Positions 8,838-17,963 of a stretch of 64,000 nt of DNA are shown here, piece by piece. This DNA is from Hydrotalea sandarakina (GTDB taxonomy: Bacteria > Bacteroidota > Bacteroidia > Chitinophagales > Chitinophagaceae). The stretch is taken from contig NZ_QKZV01000003.1 of the NCBI RefSeq assembly GCF_003254115.1, forward strand, positions 248,001 through 312,000, given 5' to 3'. A model generated the notes under the pieces. That model had not been told where the DNA came from, did no database searches, and saw only the letters and a list, made by a program, of their open reading frames with translations. A program made the position numbers and the translations under genes. The stretch's first letter is position 1. The number at the start of each line of letters is the position of its first letter.

Positions 8838-9920
8838 TTAAACAACGGCTGTTGCTGCTGCTTTAGCATTCTTAATGGCAATATTTCTAATGGCAATATT
8901 GGTAATATTTCTAAATGCTTCTTGTGTAATAGTATCATTGCTTACCATTGCGGGCAATCCGTTATCACCCCCTTCACGAATAGTTTGTACAATTGGAATT
9001 TGCCCTAAAAATGGCAGTTCATATTCTTCAGCCAATTTTTTTCCACCTTCCTTACCAAATAAATAGTATTTATTGTTAGGTAGTTCTGCCGGTGTAAAAT
9101 AGGCCATATTCTCAACTAAACCAATAATAGGCACATTTACCTGCGCTTGTGAAAACATAGCAATACCTTTTTTAGCATCGGCTAATGCTACGGTTTGTGG
9201 CGTAGTTACAATAACAACCCCGGTTACCGGTACGGTTTGTAATAACGTTAAATGTATATCGCCGGTTCCCGGTGGCATATCAATAACCAAATAATCTAAT
9301 TGCCCCCAATCAACATCAGTTACAAACTGCTTTATAGCACTACTAGCCATAGGGCCACGCCATACTACTGCATCTTTTTCGTCAATTAATAATCCAATAC
9401 TCATTAATTGTATGCCATATTTTTCCAAAGGAACAATCATTCCTTTGCCATTTACTTCGCGCATCATAGGACGTTGACCACGAACACCAAACATAATAGG
9501 TACACTAGGGCCATAAATATCAGCATCCATTAAACCCACTGCAGCACCATTTTCAGCCAGTGCTAAAGCCAGGTTGGCTGCAACTGTACTTTTACCAACG
9601 CCACCCTTGCCACTAACTACGGCAATAATATTTTTAACACCGGCCAATAATTGCATGGCATCTTTTCTATTTGAGGTGGTATGCGCATCAAAATCAATTT
9701 GCACCAAAGCATCCTTATTTACATGAGTATGAATGGCGTCTTCACAATTTTTTCGAAGCATTTCTTTTAAAGGGCAGGCAGGTGTAGTTAACACCAAGGT
9801 AAATCGAACATTATTCCCATCAATTGAAATGTTACGAATCATATTTAAGGTAACTAAATCTTTCCCCAAATCGGGTTCCTGCACATGGCTTAAGGCTTTT
9901 AAAATATCGGTTTCTTTCAT
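8838..9920 (-). CDS. Mrp/ApbC-type iron-sulfur cluster carrier ATPase
   Basis: The 360-residue protein combines an N-terminal MIP18/DUF59 domain (residues about 3-80, with the TTPACPLK motif) and a P-loop ATPase domain. The deviant Walker A GKGGVGKS is at 104-111, followed by DADIYGPS. The family carries and transfers Fe-S clusters in the cytoplasm. The CxxC cluster-ligand motif of E. coli/Salmonella ApbC is not present where expected: the region after VENMAYF reads TPAELPNNKYYLFG with no cysteine. I start at the ATG at 9920 because the nine upstream in-frame residues (MFFLTNTYV) are outside the domain. A hairpin overlaps its stop near 8819-8851. Confidence 0.94.
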   Translation of the reverse strand: MKETDILKALSHVQEPDLGKDLVTLNMIRNISIDGNNVRFTLVLTTPACPLKEMLRKNCEDAIHTHVNKDALVQIDFDAHTTSNRKDAMQLLAGVKNIIAVVSGKGGVGKSTVAANLALALAENGAAVGLMDADIYGPSVPIMFGVRGQRPMMREVNGKGMIVPLEKYGIQLMSIGLLIDEKDAVVWRGPMASSAIKQFVTDVDWGQLDYLVIDMPPGTGDIHLTLLQTVPVTGVVIVTTPQTVALADAKKGIAMFSQAQVNVPIIGLVENMAYFTPAELPNNKYYLFGKEGGKKLAEEYELPFLGQIPIVQTIREGGDNGLPAMVSNDTITQEAFRNITNIAIRNIAIKNAKAAATAVV

Positions 9921-10153
9921 CACGTAAGTATTTGTTAAAAAAAACAATGTTTTTGCAAAGTTAGCCCCCTTCCCCCTTACTTTGTTAGGAATTAAATGGC
10001 AACGTTTGGGTTATTCCCTGCTTTAAAGTATAAACATAAGCGCACTAAGGTTAAATTAAGCCTATACAATTGGTGAAGCAAAGCATAATTTATACTAAAT
10101 TGCAACATAGCTGAACGTATATTGCACCGAAAATTATTTACCAGATTTTTCGA

Positions 10154-10831
10154 ATGAAAAAAACTTTACAATATTTTTTGCTTGCCTTCGGGGCGTTATT
10201 GTTAATGCCAAAACTACATGCACAAATTAGTAAGGCACCCAAAGACTCCGTTATTCAACTTTATGGTGTGGTAATGACTTCAGATAGTTTAAAAGCTATT
10301 CCATCAACCAGCGTTATTGTAGATGGAAAAGGAAGAGGAACTATTACCAATTATGATGGTATATTTTCAATTGCAGTATTGAAAGGCGATAGAATTACCT
10401 TTTCGTCTATAGGTTATAAAGATAAAACCTACGAAATTCCCAGTAACTTAACCGATAATCAATACAGTTTAATTGTTCTTTTAGTTAGCGATACCAACTA
10501 TTTACCCGCCGCTATTTTAAAACCAAGGCCTACTCGTGAGCAATTTGAACGCGACTTTGTGAATACCGTAATTCCGGACGATCAGTATGAAATTGCCCGA
10601 CAAAATACGGATGAATCGAAACGACGTGCACTATTAGCAGCTTTACCTGCCGATGGGCGTGAAGCAGTGAATTATCAATTAAGGCAACAAGCTAACCGCT
10701 ATTACTATCAAGGTCAGTTACCCCCTCAAAACATATTTAATCCATTAGCCTGGGCCGATTTTATTAAGGCTTGGAAGCGAGGTGATTTTAAAAGCAAAAA
10801 GTCTTCTTCATCCGACTCGGGTAGCTATTAA
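10154..10831 (+). CDS. secreted protein with carboxypeptidase-regulatory-like domain
   Basis: The 225-residue product has a signal peptide (residues 1-23, MPKLHAQ at the end) and a CarboxypepD_reg-like beta-sandwich domain at about 35-110. The domain is recognised from the order LYGVVMTSDSLKAIPSTSVIV, GRGTITNYDGIFSI, ITFSSIGYK. A charged, Q- and R-rich C-terminal part ends in a serine-rich tail. In this phylum such domains usually sit at the front of TonB-dependent receptors; here it stands alone without a barrel. It is probably a periplasmic or outer-membrane-associated protein, function unknown. The 233 bp upstream hold no other gene. Confidence 0.8.
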   Translation: MKKTLQYFLLAFGALLLMPKLHAQISKAPKDSVIQLYGVVMTSDSLKAIPSTSVIVDGKGRGTITNYDGIFSIAVLKGDRITFSSIGYKDKTYEIPSNLTDNQYSLIVLLVSDTNYLPAAILKPRPTREQFERDFVNTVIPDDQYEIARQNTDESKRRALLAALPADGREAVNYQLRQQANRYYYQGQLPPQNIFNPLAWADFIKAWKRGDFKSKKSSSSDSGSY

Positions 10832-10859
10832 CTATAGGGAAGTATAAAACACGAACATT

Positions 10860-11750
10860 ATGGAAAATATATCAGTGATTGGCGCTGGCACCATGGGCAA
10901 TGGCATTGCACATGTGTTTGCACAGAATGGATTTAAAGTATCATTAATTGATGTACAACAAGCCCAACTGGATAAAGCATTAGCCACAATAGCCAAAAAT
11001 TTAGATCGCCAAATTGCTAAGGGAACTATCACAGATGCCACCAAAGCTGCAACACTTAGCAATATTTCCACTTTTACTTCAATAGAAAAAGGTATTGAAA
11101 ATGCAGCATTGGTTGTGGAAGCTGCTACTGAAAATATTGACATAAAACTCAAAATTTTTCAACAAATTGATGCGCATGCACCTGCAAATGCCATTTTAGC
11201 TTCCAACACTTCTTCTATTTCTATTACCAAAATTGCTTCGGTTACTAAACGCCCCGAAAAAGTAATTGGCATGCACTTTATGAATCCTGTACCGATAATG
11301 AAGTTGGTTGAAATTATTAATGGCTACAGTACCCATGCCGATGTTACGAATACTATTATTGCATTAAGTACCCAGTTGGGAAAAACACCCTGTGTAGTAA
11401 ACGATTATCCGGGATTCATAGCCAACCGCATTTTAATGCCCATGATTAATGAAGCTATCTATAGTTTGTATGAAGGTGTTGCAAATGTTGAATCTATTGA
11501 TACTATTATGAAATTGGGAATGGCTCACCCTATGGGCCCTTTACAATTAGCCGATTTTATTGGGTTAGACGTTTGTTTAAGTATTTTAGAAGTTTTACAT
11601 AAAGGATTAGGGAATCCCAAATATGCCCCTTGTCCATTATTAATTAATATGGTTACTGCCGGTAAGTTAGGGGTAAAATCGGGCGAAGGCTTTTATGTGT
11701 ACACACCGGGCAGTAAAGAATTGATTGTGAGCAATCGCTTTCGACATTAA
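10860..11750 (+). CDS. 3-hydroxybutyryl-CoA dehydrogenase family protein
   Basis: This NAD(P)-dependent enzyme oxidises (or in reverse forms) 3-hydroxyacyl-CoA. The dinucleotide-binding GAGTMG is at residues 8-13 and the catalytic histidine is H139 in GMHFMNPV. The C-terminal dimer domain carries NDYPGFIANRILMPMINEA. At 296 residues it is the single-function short type (Hbd/PaaH), not the fused FadB type. It starts 28 bases after the preceding gene and is followed by a clear terminator. The CoA-transferase pair at 37.2-38.6 kb could use the same metabolites, but that link is only by pathway. Confidence 0.93.
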   Translation: MENISVIGAGTMGNGIAHVFAQNGFKVSLIDVQQAQLDKALATIAKNLDRQIAKGTITDATKAATLSNISTFTSIEKGIENAALVVEAATENIDIKLKIFQQIDAHAPANAILASNTSSISITKIASVTKRPEKVIGMHFMNPVPIMKLVEIINGYSTHADVTNTIIALSTQLGKTPCVVNDYPGFIANRILMPMINEAIYSLYEGVANVESIDTIMKLGMAHPMGPLQLADFIGLDVCLSILEVLHKGLGNPKYAPCPLLINMVTAGKLGVKSGEGFYVYTPGSKELIVSNRFRH

Positions 11751-11770
11751 TACGAATTAAGCTTATATTT

Positions 11771-11797
11771 AAAACTACCTATTCAGGTAGTTTTTTT
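11771..11797 (+). terminator. rho-independent terminator
   Basis: A 7-bp stem (ACTACCT at 11774-11780 with AGGTAGT at 11785-11791) and a 4-base loop are followed by a run of seven T. It sits between the hydroxyacyl-CoA dehydrogenase and the YdcF gene on the same strand, so the two are probably separate transcripts. Confidence 0.85.
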
Positions 11798-11821
11798 ATT
11801 TTCAATCTTCATTCAAAAAGC

Positions 11822-12577
11822 ATGTTCTTCTTACTATCCAAACTCTTATACTTTTTACTTTCACCGCTAACCTGGTGTGTTATTGCAATACTTATATATT
11901 TTCTATCGAAAACACCACTTATTAGAAGGTGGGCAAAAATAATTGCAATTGTTATTTTTTTAATATTTAGTAATACCTACCTGTATAACCTTACAGAAAG
12001 ATACTGGCAAATAAACCCAATACCTTTACATCAGCACGTTGAAGCGGGAATTGTTTTAGGCGGATTGATAAGCTTTAATCAACAACACCAAGGATTTTTT
12101 AATGGTGCTGCTGAACGATATACTGCTGCATTACAATTATATGAAGCAGGTTATATAAAAAAGATTATTGTAAGCGGTGGCTCGGGCTTGTTACTTGATA
12201 CAACAGATAAAGAAGCAATATTTTTAAGACAACAGTTTTTGAATGCAGCTGTGCCTGATAATGCTATTTTGGTTGAAGATCATTCGCGGAATACCTATGA
12301 AAATGCATTGTTTACAAAAAAATTAATTGAACAAAATAAATTACAACCTCCCTTTGTTTTAATTACCTCAGCAGAACATATGCGAAGAGCTTTAGCCGTA
12401 TTCCATCAAGCAGGCATATCGGTTATTCCCTATCCGGTGAATTATAATGTATTACCTCATGGAAAAAATAACTGGTACGATTTCATCATCCCCAACTTGT
12501 GTAACTTTTATAAATGGCAAGATTTATGGAAAGAAATGATTGGCTATGCGGTTTATCACATTACACATAAATTGTAA
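11822..12577 (+). CDS. YdcF/SanA/ElyC-like DUF218 membrane protein
   Basis: The 251-residue protein has two N-terminal membrane helices (about 5-30 and 38-55), then a DUF218 domain. The characteristic sequence of blocks is GIVLGG, KKIIVSGGSG, VEDHSRNTYENA and LITSAEHMRRALAVF. Relatives such as ElyC and SanA in E. coli affect envelope integrity and lipid-carrier metabolism, but the biochemical activity is not settled. It ends back-to-back with yigZ: its TAA is directly followed by the reverse-strand stop. Confidence 0.88.
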   Translation: MFFLLSKLLYFLLSPLTWCVIAILIYFLSKTPLIRRWAKIIAIVIFLIFSNTYLYNLTERYWQINPIPLHQHVEAGIVLGGLISFNQQHQGFFNGAAERYTAALQLYEAGYIKKIIVSGGSGLLLDTTDKEAIFLRQQFLNAAVPDNAILVEDHSRNTYENALFTKKLIEQNKLQPPFVLITSAEHMRRALAVFHQAGISVIPYPVNYNVLPHGKNNWYDFIIPNLCNFYKWQDLWKEMIGYAVYHITHKL

Positions 12578-13186
12578 TTATAGAGCAGTTATTTCTACGC
12601 CTTGTAAATCATTCAATTTAAATAGCACTTCATTTTTTCTTACTTTAGGAATGCCCAACTGCATGTAGCAGAACAATTGAGTATCTTGTTGAATAATGCT
12701 GCAATTGTATTGTTTAACAATAAGCATTACATCATTCATTGCGGTATAATTAAAGTGCAAACTGTAGTTTTCTAAAACAGCACATTGAATAATGGGTACC
12801 ATTTGCAAAGCCAATGCTGCAGCGGATTTATACGCATTAATTAATCCGGGAATTCCCAACAAAGTACCACCAAAATAGCGCACCACCACCACCAACACAT
12901 TGGTTACTTGTTTACTGTCAATTTGGTTTAAAATTGGTTTACCTGCCGATCCCGAAGGCTCGCCATCGTCATTCACACGAAAATCATTTTTATCAAGCCC
13001 CAAACGATAGGCATAACAATAATGCACCGCTTTGGGATGTTCTTTTTTTAATTGAAGAAGATAATCTTTTACTTGTTCTTTATCTTTCAACGGATAGGCA
13101 AAAGCTAAAAACTTGCTACCACGATCTTTAAATTCGGCAGTAGCCGTTTGTTGAATAGTAAAATAAAAATCGGGTGAATCACTCAT
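12578..13186 (-). CDS. YigZ/IMPACT family protein
   Basis: The 202-residue protein belongs to the YigZ (UPF0029/Impact) family. The family core VNDDGEPSGSAGKPIL is near residues 68-83, followed by VVVVRYFGGTLLG. The bacterial role is uncertain; the eukaryotic homologue IMPACT regulates Gcn2. I chose ATG 13186 (MSDSPDFYF) because the longer frame to 13255 runs deep into ribD and adds unrelated residues. The chosen start overlaps the ribD stop by 8 bases, typical of translational coupling. Confidence 0.92.
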   Translation of the reverse strand: MSDSPDFYFTIQQTATAEFKDRGSKFLAFAYPLKDKEQVKDYLLQLKKEHPKAVHYCYAYRLGLDKNDFRVNDDGEPSGSAGKPILNQIDSKQVTNVLVVVVRYFGGTLLGIPGLINAYKSAAALALQMVPIIQCAVLENYSLHFNYTAMNDVMLIVKQYNCSIIQQDTQLFCYMQLGIPKVRKNEVLFKLNDLQGVEITAL

Positions 13187-14231
13187 GTTCTGCAGGGATA
13201 AAATATTCAATAAAATCGTTTTGCAAAATTTGGGAATAAATGTATTTAGCACCAATCAATGAGGGGGCTTTAAGCCCATCACTAATGCTAAGGGTAGTAT
13301 TGGTAATAATGCGTGCTTCATCCCATAAACCGGCATCAATCAATTGTTGTAACAAGTTAGTTCCACCTTCTACCAAAATACTTTGAATATTTTCTTGATA
13401 ACAAGCTTCCAAAATAGCGGCTAACGTTGGTTTTTTATTATCCCATTGTTTGAAATGTACATTATTTTCAGAAACTGTTTTGTGCTGATTCCATACCCAG
13501 GTAACCTGTCCATCATTCAACAATTGCAAGTGATTTGGTAAATTAGCATGTGCATCAATGACCATTCGTATAGGTTGAGGTTTACCGGGCCAATATCGAT
13601 TGGTTAATGCGGGATTATCTGCAATTGCCGTATTTCTTCCAACTAAAATGGCAGCTTCTTCACTACGCCACTCATGCACCATTCTATTCGTTAATTCGTT
13701 TGAAATATACATTCGATCCGAACTTTTGCCGGCAATAAAACCATTATTTGATTGTGCCCATTTCAAAATAATATATGGTCTTTTTTTTGTATGATAAGTA
13801 ATAAATCTTTTATTCAATGCCTTACACTCGTTTTCTAACACGCCTAGCACTATTTCAACACCGGCTTGTTTAAGCTGTTCAATTCCCTTTCCATTAACTG
13901 AAGCGAAGGGATCTTGCATACCAATTACCACTTTGGGAATTTTGTGTTGAATAATAAGCAAACTGCAAGGCGGCGTTTTACCATAATGGGCACAAGGTTC
14001 AAGCGATACATATAAAGTAGCTTGTTGAATGAGATGGCGATTTTCGGGCTTCACGCTATTAATACAATTTACTTCTGCATGAGGGCCACCATATTGCCGG
14101 TGAAATCCTTCACCAATTATTGTATCATCATACACCAAAACAGCGCCTACCATTGGATTGGGTTGCACCCGACCGGCACCCATTTTAGCCAATTGCAAAC
14201 AACGCTGCATATATGCCTCATTCCATTCCAT
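13179..14231 (-). CDS. ribD: bifunctional riboflavin deaminase/reductase RibD
   Basis: RibD catalyses two successive riboflavin biosynthesis steps: deamination of the pyrimidine and NADPH-dependent reduction of the ribosyl side chain. The N-terminal zinc deaminase domain has HAE at 51-53 and the PC-x8-C zinc ligands at C80 and C89. The C-terminal reductase domain (about 150-345) includes KWAQSNNGFIAG and SILVEGGTNLLQQ. The 350-residue length is standard. No FMN riboswitch can fit in the 50-bp gap to the divergent prmC, and other riboflavin genes are not in the window. Confidence 0.96.
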   Translation of the reverse strand: MEWNEAYMQRCLQLAKMGAGRVQPNPMVGAVLVYDDTIIGEGFHRQYGGPHAEVNCINSVKPENRHLIQQATLYVSLEPCAHYGKTPPCSLLIIQHKIPKVVIGMQDPFASVNGKGIEQLKQAGVEIVLGVLENECKALNKRFITYHTKKRPYIILKWAQSNNGFIAGKSSDRMYISNELTNRMVHEWRSEEAAILVGRNTAIADNPALTNRYWPGKPQPIRMVIDAHANLPNHLQLLNDGQVTWVWNQHKTVSENNVHFKQWDNKKPTLAAILEACYQENIQSILVEGGTNLLQQLIDAGLWDEARIITNTTLSISDGLKAPSLIGAKYIYSQILQNDFIEYFIPAEHE

Positions 14232-14281
14232 ATTCTAACACTAGTTGCGCAAATGTAGCAGAAATGGTGGTATTTTGCAGC

Positions 14282-15136
14282 ATGACTATTAAAACCGCCT
14301 ACCAACAATTGGTTTTGGCTTTATTTGAAATATATGATGACCGCGAGGCTGCAAACATTGCCAACTGGGTTATTGAAGCTGTAACAGGTTTCAATAAAAT
14401 AAACCGCATTATGCACCCCGAAATAAATTTAAGCAGCAGCCAGCAAAACTTATTAGAAAACTATACCGCCGAATTACTGCAACACAAACCGGTTCAATAT
14501 GTATTGAAGCAAGCTTGGTTTTGTGAATTGCAGTTTTATGTAAATGAATCAGTATTAATTCCAAGACCGGAAACTGAAGAATTAGTGGCATGGATATTAG
14601 AAGATACGAAAGGATTAAATGGCAATATTATAGATATTGGTACAGGCAGCGGCTGCATTGCCATTGCATTAAAAATACAAAATCCTGCACTAAATGTAAC
14701 AGCAATTGATATTAGTGAAAAAGCATTGGAAGTTGCAGAACAAAATGCAGAACAAAACCGAGCTGACGTTCAATTTAAAAAAATAAATATTTTAAATAAA
14801 GAAGAATGGGCTGCATTACCTGAATTTGATTGGATAGTTAGCAACCCACCCTATATAACTTTACACGAACAAAATGAAATGCCCATTAATGTGGTAAAAT
14901 ACGAACCCCATCAAGCACTATTTGTACCCGACAATGAGCCTTTAATATTTTATACTACAATTGCAGTTTTTGCCAAAAAACATTTGAAAAAAAATGGTTG
15001 TATTTTTTTTGAAGTACACGAACATTTTGCCAATGCAACTGAGCAAGCATGTATTAATATGGGTTTTAAAACTGTTTTAAGAAAAGATATGCAAGGAAAA
15101 AACCGCATGTTAAAAGCAATTAAATGTTTTGAATAG
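14282..15136 (+). CDS. prmC: peptide chain release factor N5-glutamine methyltransferase PrmC
   Basis: PrmC methylates the glutamine of the GGQ motif in release factors using S-adenosylmethionine. The SAM-binding motif DIGTGSGCIAIAL is at residues 118-130 and the catalytic NPPY at 188-191. The N-terminal helical domain leads into VLIPRPETEELV at 91-102. I use the ATG at 14282 (MTIKTAYQQ), because the longer frame from 14213 would overlap ribD and adds residues without domain character. The length of 284 residues fits the family. It is 30 bases upstream of an ABC transporter gene. Confidence 0.96.
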   Translation: MTIKTAYQQLVLALFEIYDDREAANIANWVIEAVTGFNKINRIMHPEINLSSSQQNLLENYTAELLQHKPVQYVLKQAWFCELQFYVNESVLIPRPETEELVAWILEDTKGLNGNIIDIGTGSGCIAIALKIQNPALNVTAIDISEKALEVAEQNAEQNRADVQFKKINILNKEEWAALPEFDWIVSNPPYITLHEQNEMPINVVKYEPHQALFVPDNEPLIFYTTIAVFAKKHLKKNGCIFFEVHEHFANATEQACINMGFKTVLRKDMQGKNRMLKAIKCFE

Positions 15137-15166
15137 AAAAAATAGTATATTACTGCAAATAATTGC

Positions 15167-16063
15167 ATGGAAAATATTCTTACTACAACCAATATTTCAA
15201 AAAGTTATGGCCCGGTAAAAGCACTCAACAATTTGAATATTGAAGTGCCGAAAGGTTCCATATTTGGCATTTTAGGACCAAATGGCAGTGGCAAAACAAC
15301 TACGCTAAGCATATTATTAGATGTATTAAAGCCCGATACCGGTACATATTGCTGGTTTAATAATCCTAATGATATTTATTATAGGAAAAAAATTGGCACT
15401 TTACTTGAAACGCCTAACTTCTACCATTATTTATCAGCAAAAGATAACCTAAAGATTACTGAAGCCATCAGCGGCAGAGGAAATGAAGCAGATATTGACA
15501 AAGCTATTGCAATGGTAGGATTGCATACAAGAAAACATGATAAATTCAGCACTTACAGTTTAGGCATGAAACAACGGTTAGCCATTGGTGCAGCATTATT
15601 AGGAAATGCGGATGTGCTTGTGTTAGACGAGCCTACCAATGGACTTGATCCGGTAGGAATTGTAGAAATTAGGAATCTGATAAAACAGTTAGGAGAACAA
15701 GGTAAAACCATTATTATGGCCAGCCATTTATTAGATGAAGTTGAAAAGGTTTGTACACATTTTTGCATATTGAAACATGGCAATTTACTTATTAGTGGTC
15801 CTGTAAAGGAAATTTTAAGAAATGAGGACATATTAGTGATTGAAACTGAAAATATGGCTGCTTTACAACAACTACTAACTACTTTACCTCATTTCATTGA
15901 ATTAAAACAACAAAAAAGTTTTTGTGAAATTTACTTTAAAAGCAATAGTATTTCACCCGCTGAATTTAATGCTTATTGTTTTAATAACGGTATAGTATTG
16001 TCGCATTTAGAAGTTAAAACTAAAAGCTTGGAAGAAAAATTCTTTGAATTAACTGAAAATTAG
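15167..16063 (+). CDS. ABC transporter ATP-binding protein (ABC-2 type exporter)
   Basis: The 298-residue ATPase has Walker A GPNGSGKT at 37-44, the ABC signature in YSLGMKQRLAIG near 130, and Walker B VLVLDEPTNGLDP near 152. The C-terminal extension of about 80 residues is typical of the NatA/CcmA/drug-exporter branch. It pairs with the permease that starts 16 bases later. The substrate is unknown. It is not obviously GldA of the gliding apparatus, because no GldFG-like partners follow. Confidence 0.92.
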   Translation: MENILTTTNISKSYGPVKALNNLNIEVPKGSIFGILGPNGSGKTTTLSILLDVLKPDTGTYCWFNNPNDIYYRKKIGTLLETPNFYHYLSAKDNLKITEAISGRGNEADIDKAIAMVGLHTRKHDKFSTYSLGMKQRLAIGAALLGNADVLVLDEPTNGLDPVGIVEIRNLIKQLGEQGKTIIMASHLLDEVEKVCTHFCILKHGNLLISGPVKEILRNEDILVIETENMAALQQLLTTLPHFIELKQQKSFCEIYFKSNSISPAEFNAYCFNNGIVLSHLEVKTKSLEEKFFELTEN

Positions 16064-16079
16064 GATTAAATAAAAACGA

Positions 16080-16907
16080 ATGAAACAATTATTACGAATT
16101 GAATGGTTAAAAATAAAGCACTATGCCGCATTTTGGTGGATGCTTGGTATTGTACTTTTTACCTACCCTGCCATTAATTTGCTATTTCAAAATATTTATC
16201 AAAACATTACCTCAAGAAAAGATATGGCCGGCAATGCGGCAAAGTTTCTATTAGGTAATCCATTTGCCTTTCCCGATGCATGGCATTCTATTGCTTATTT
16301 TTCTTCCTGGTTTTTACTGGTTCCTGCAATTCTAATTATAATGCTGATTACCAATGAATATCATTACAAAACACACCGGCAAAATATAATTGATGGTTGG
16401 ACGCGTAATCAATTTATTACTGCTAAACTTTTAGATGTAGTAATTATAGCATTCATTGTTACAATTGTATATACACTTGTCGCAGCTATTTTAGGTATCT
16501 ATTATTCTGATGCGGTTAATGCACAAAGATGGAGCGAGGAATTGTACTTTATACCATTATTTTTTTTAATGACTTTTGCTCAGCTAAGTATTGCTTTTTT
16601 TATAGGCTACCTAATAAAAAAAGCATTTATTGCCTTAGCCGTTTTCTTTTTTTATATGCTAATTGTAGAAAACCTTATTAAAGTGTACTTTGCCTATAAA
16701 AGTATTCCTCTAAATGCCTATTTACCCTTTGAAATTTCTAACCGATTAATCCCACGCCCTAATTTTTTGGGTAAAATTGATGAAGCCGCAAACAAAGCTT
16801 ATTTGGATAGTTTGGCCGCTATTCAATGGCATGTAATTTATACCTTAATTTTTACAGCTATCATTTGGTGGATTTGCTATCGTTTATTCAAAAAAGCTGA
16901 TATATAA
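16080..16907 (+). CDS. ABC-2 type transporter permease
   Basis: The 275-residue protein has about six hydrophobic segments (near 18-37, 70-93, 115-140, 155-180, 183-205 and 250-270) and no ATP-binding motif. It directly follows the ATPase gene and forms the membrane half of an exporter. The opening LLRIEWLKIKHYAAFW is typical of small ABC-2 permeases. The stop codon abuts that of the convergent epimerase gene in a TAATTA junction. Confidence 0.86.
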   Translation: MKQLLRIEWLKIKHYAAFWWMLGIVLFTYPAINLLFQNIYQNITSRKDMAGNAAKFLLGNPFAFPDAWHSIAYFSSWFLLVPAILIIMLITNEYHYKTHRQNIIDGWTRNQFITAKLLDVVIIAFIVTIVYTLVAAILGIYYSDAVNAQRWSEELYFIPLFFLMTFAQLSIAFFIGYLIKKAFIALAVFFFYMLIVENLIKVYFAYKSIPLNAYLPFEISNRLIPRPNFLGKIDEAANKAYLDSLAAIQWHVIYTLIFTAIIWWICYRLFKKADI

Positions 16908-17843
16908 TTATTCGGAATTTTTTAAATGACTTAATGCCGGCTCAATGGTTGGATACAAAAATGTAAACCCTGCATCACGAATTTTTTGATTATTAACGGT
17001 GGTACTTTTCAGTACTTCAATACTCATTTCACCCATTGCCACTTTTAAAAGTATAGAAGGAACATAAACAGGAATGTAGCGTTTACCGCGTTGTACTTTA
17101 GCCAATGTTAAAGTAAGTTCTTTATTTGTTACTGGAACATTTGCAACAGCATTATATACGCCATTTAAATGATTATTCTCAATAGCGAATAAAAACATTC
17201 TGCACAAATCTTCTATATGAATCCAACTTACCTTTTGAGAACCATTACCCAAAATAGCAGCAATACCCATTCTTAAGGGTTGTTTAAACGCAGTTAAGGC
17301 ACCCCCTGTGTTACTTAATACAATTCCAATTCTATATTTTACCAAGCGAATATTTAAATCAATTAAAGGGCTAATACTCTCTTCCCAAAGTTGGCAAGTC
17401 TTCCCTAAAAAATCATTATACGGCATATCTGTTTCAACAAAACCATTCAATTTACTTTCGGGTGTATCTGGTCCATACCAACCAATTGCAGAAGCACTGA
17501 TACAAGTTTGCACTTTATGATTGGGCAAATTTCTTAAGGCACTAACCAAAAGTTTACTACTCTCTATCCTACTTTGTTGAATTATTTTTTTTCTTTTGCC
17601 AGACCAACGTTTATCAGCCACTCCGGCACCTGCTAAATGTATTATTACATCAGCTTTTGCTAAAGCTTCTGTGTCAATTTCTCCATTATCAACATTCCAT
17701 GCTGCATATTGTAAATTATTCAACAACGGCTGTTTTGGTGGGTTTCTACTCAATACAATAACACTATAACCATTTTCCAATAATTTTTTTATAAGGTAAG
17801 TACCTACCATACCTGTGCCGCCTGTAATTAAAACTGTTTTCAT
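16908..17843 (-). CDS. TIGR01777 family NAD(P)-dependent epimerase-like protein
   Basis: The 311-residue short-chain dehydrogenase-like protein has the nucleotide-binding GGTGMVG at 8-14. It also has the family blocks IHLAGAGVADKRW and SASAIGWYG and a DUF1731-like C-terminus with ILKVAMGEMS. The YfcH/TIGR01777 family is widespread and of unproven substrate. It is on the same strand as the dcw cluster but separated from ftsZ by a strong terminator, so it is probably a separate transcript. Confidence 0.91.
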   Translation of the reverse strand: MKTVLITGGTGMVGTYLIKKLLENGYSVIVLSRNPPKQPLLNNLQYAAWNVDNGEIDTEALAKADVIIHLAGAGVADKRWSGKRKKIIQQSRIESSKLLVSALRNLPNHKVQTCISASAIGWYGPDTPESKLNGFVETDMPYNDFLGKTCQLWEESISPLIDLNIRLVKYRIGIVLSNTGGALTAFKQPLRMGIAAILGNGSQKVSWIHIEDLCRMFLFAIENNHLNGVYNAVANVPVTNKELTLTLAKVQRGKRYIPVYVPSILLKVAMGEMSIEVLKSTTVNNQKIRDAGFTFLYPTIEPALSHLKNSE

Positions 17844-17900
17844 TTTTGCTAAATGATTTCAATAAACAAATCAACAATAAAAGATAATAGTTTGTTGTAA

Positions 17901-17936
17901 AAAATAAACCCTTCGTTACCTAAAGCGAAGGGTTTT
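17901..17936 (-). terminator. rho-independent terminator ending the dcw cluster
   Basis: Reading the minus strand after the ftsZ stop, a 10-bp perfect stem (AAACCCTTCG at 17906-17915 on the plus strand with CGAAGGGTTT at 17926-17935) is followed by a T-rich run. It is the first strong hairpin terminator found downstream of mraZ, so the whole cluster could be read as one transcript. Confidence 0.9.
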
Positions 17937-17963
17937 ATGTATTCTACCAACTAAACCAAATAG

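Noticed and set aside
8819-8851. CAGCCGTT/AACGGCTG hairpin at the mrp stop
   Set aside because: It lacks a T-run, so I do not call it a terminator, and the spacer overlaps coding sequence.
14232-14281. FMN riboswitch before ribD
   Set aside because: The gap is only 50 bases and shows no RFN-like conserved elements.
15167-16907. GldA/GldF gliding-motility transporter
   Set aside because: The permease does not resemble GldF, and no GldG-like gene follows, so only a generic ABC exporter is supported.
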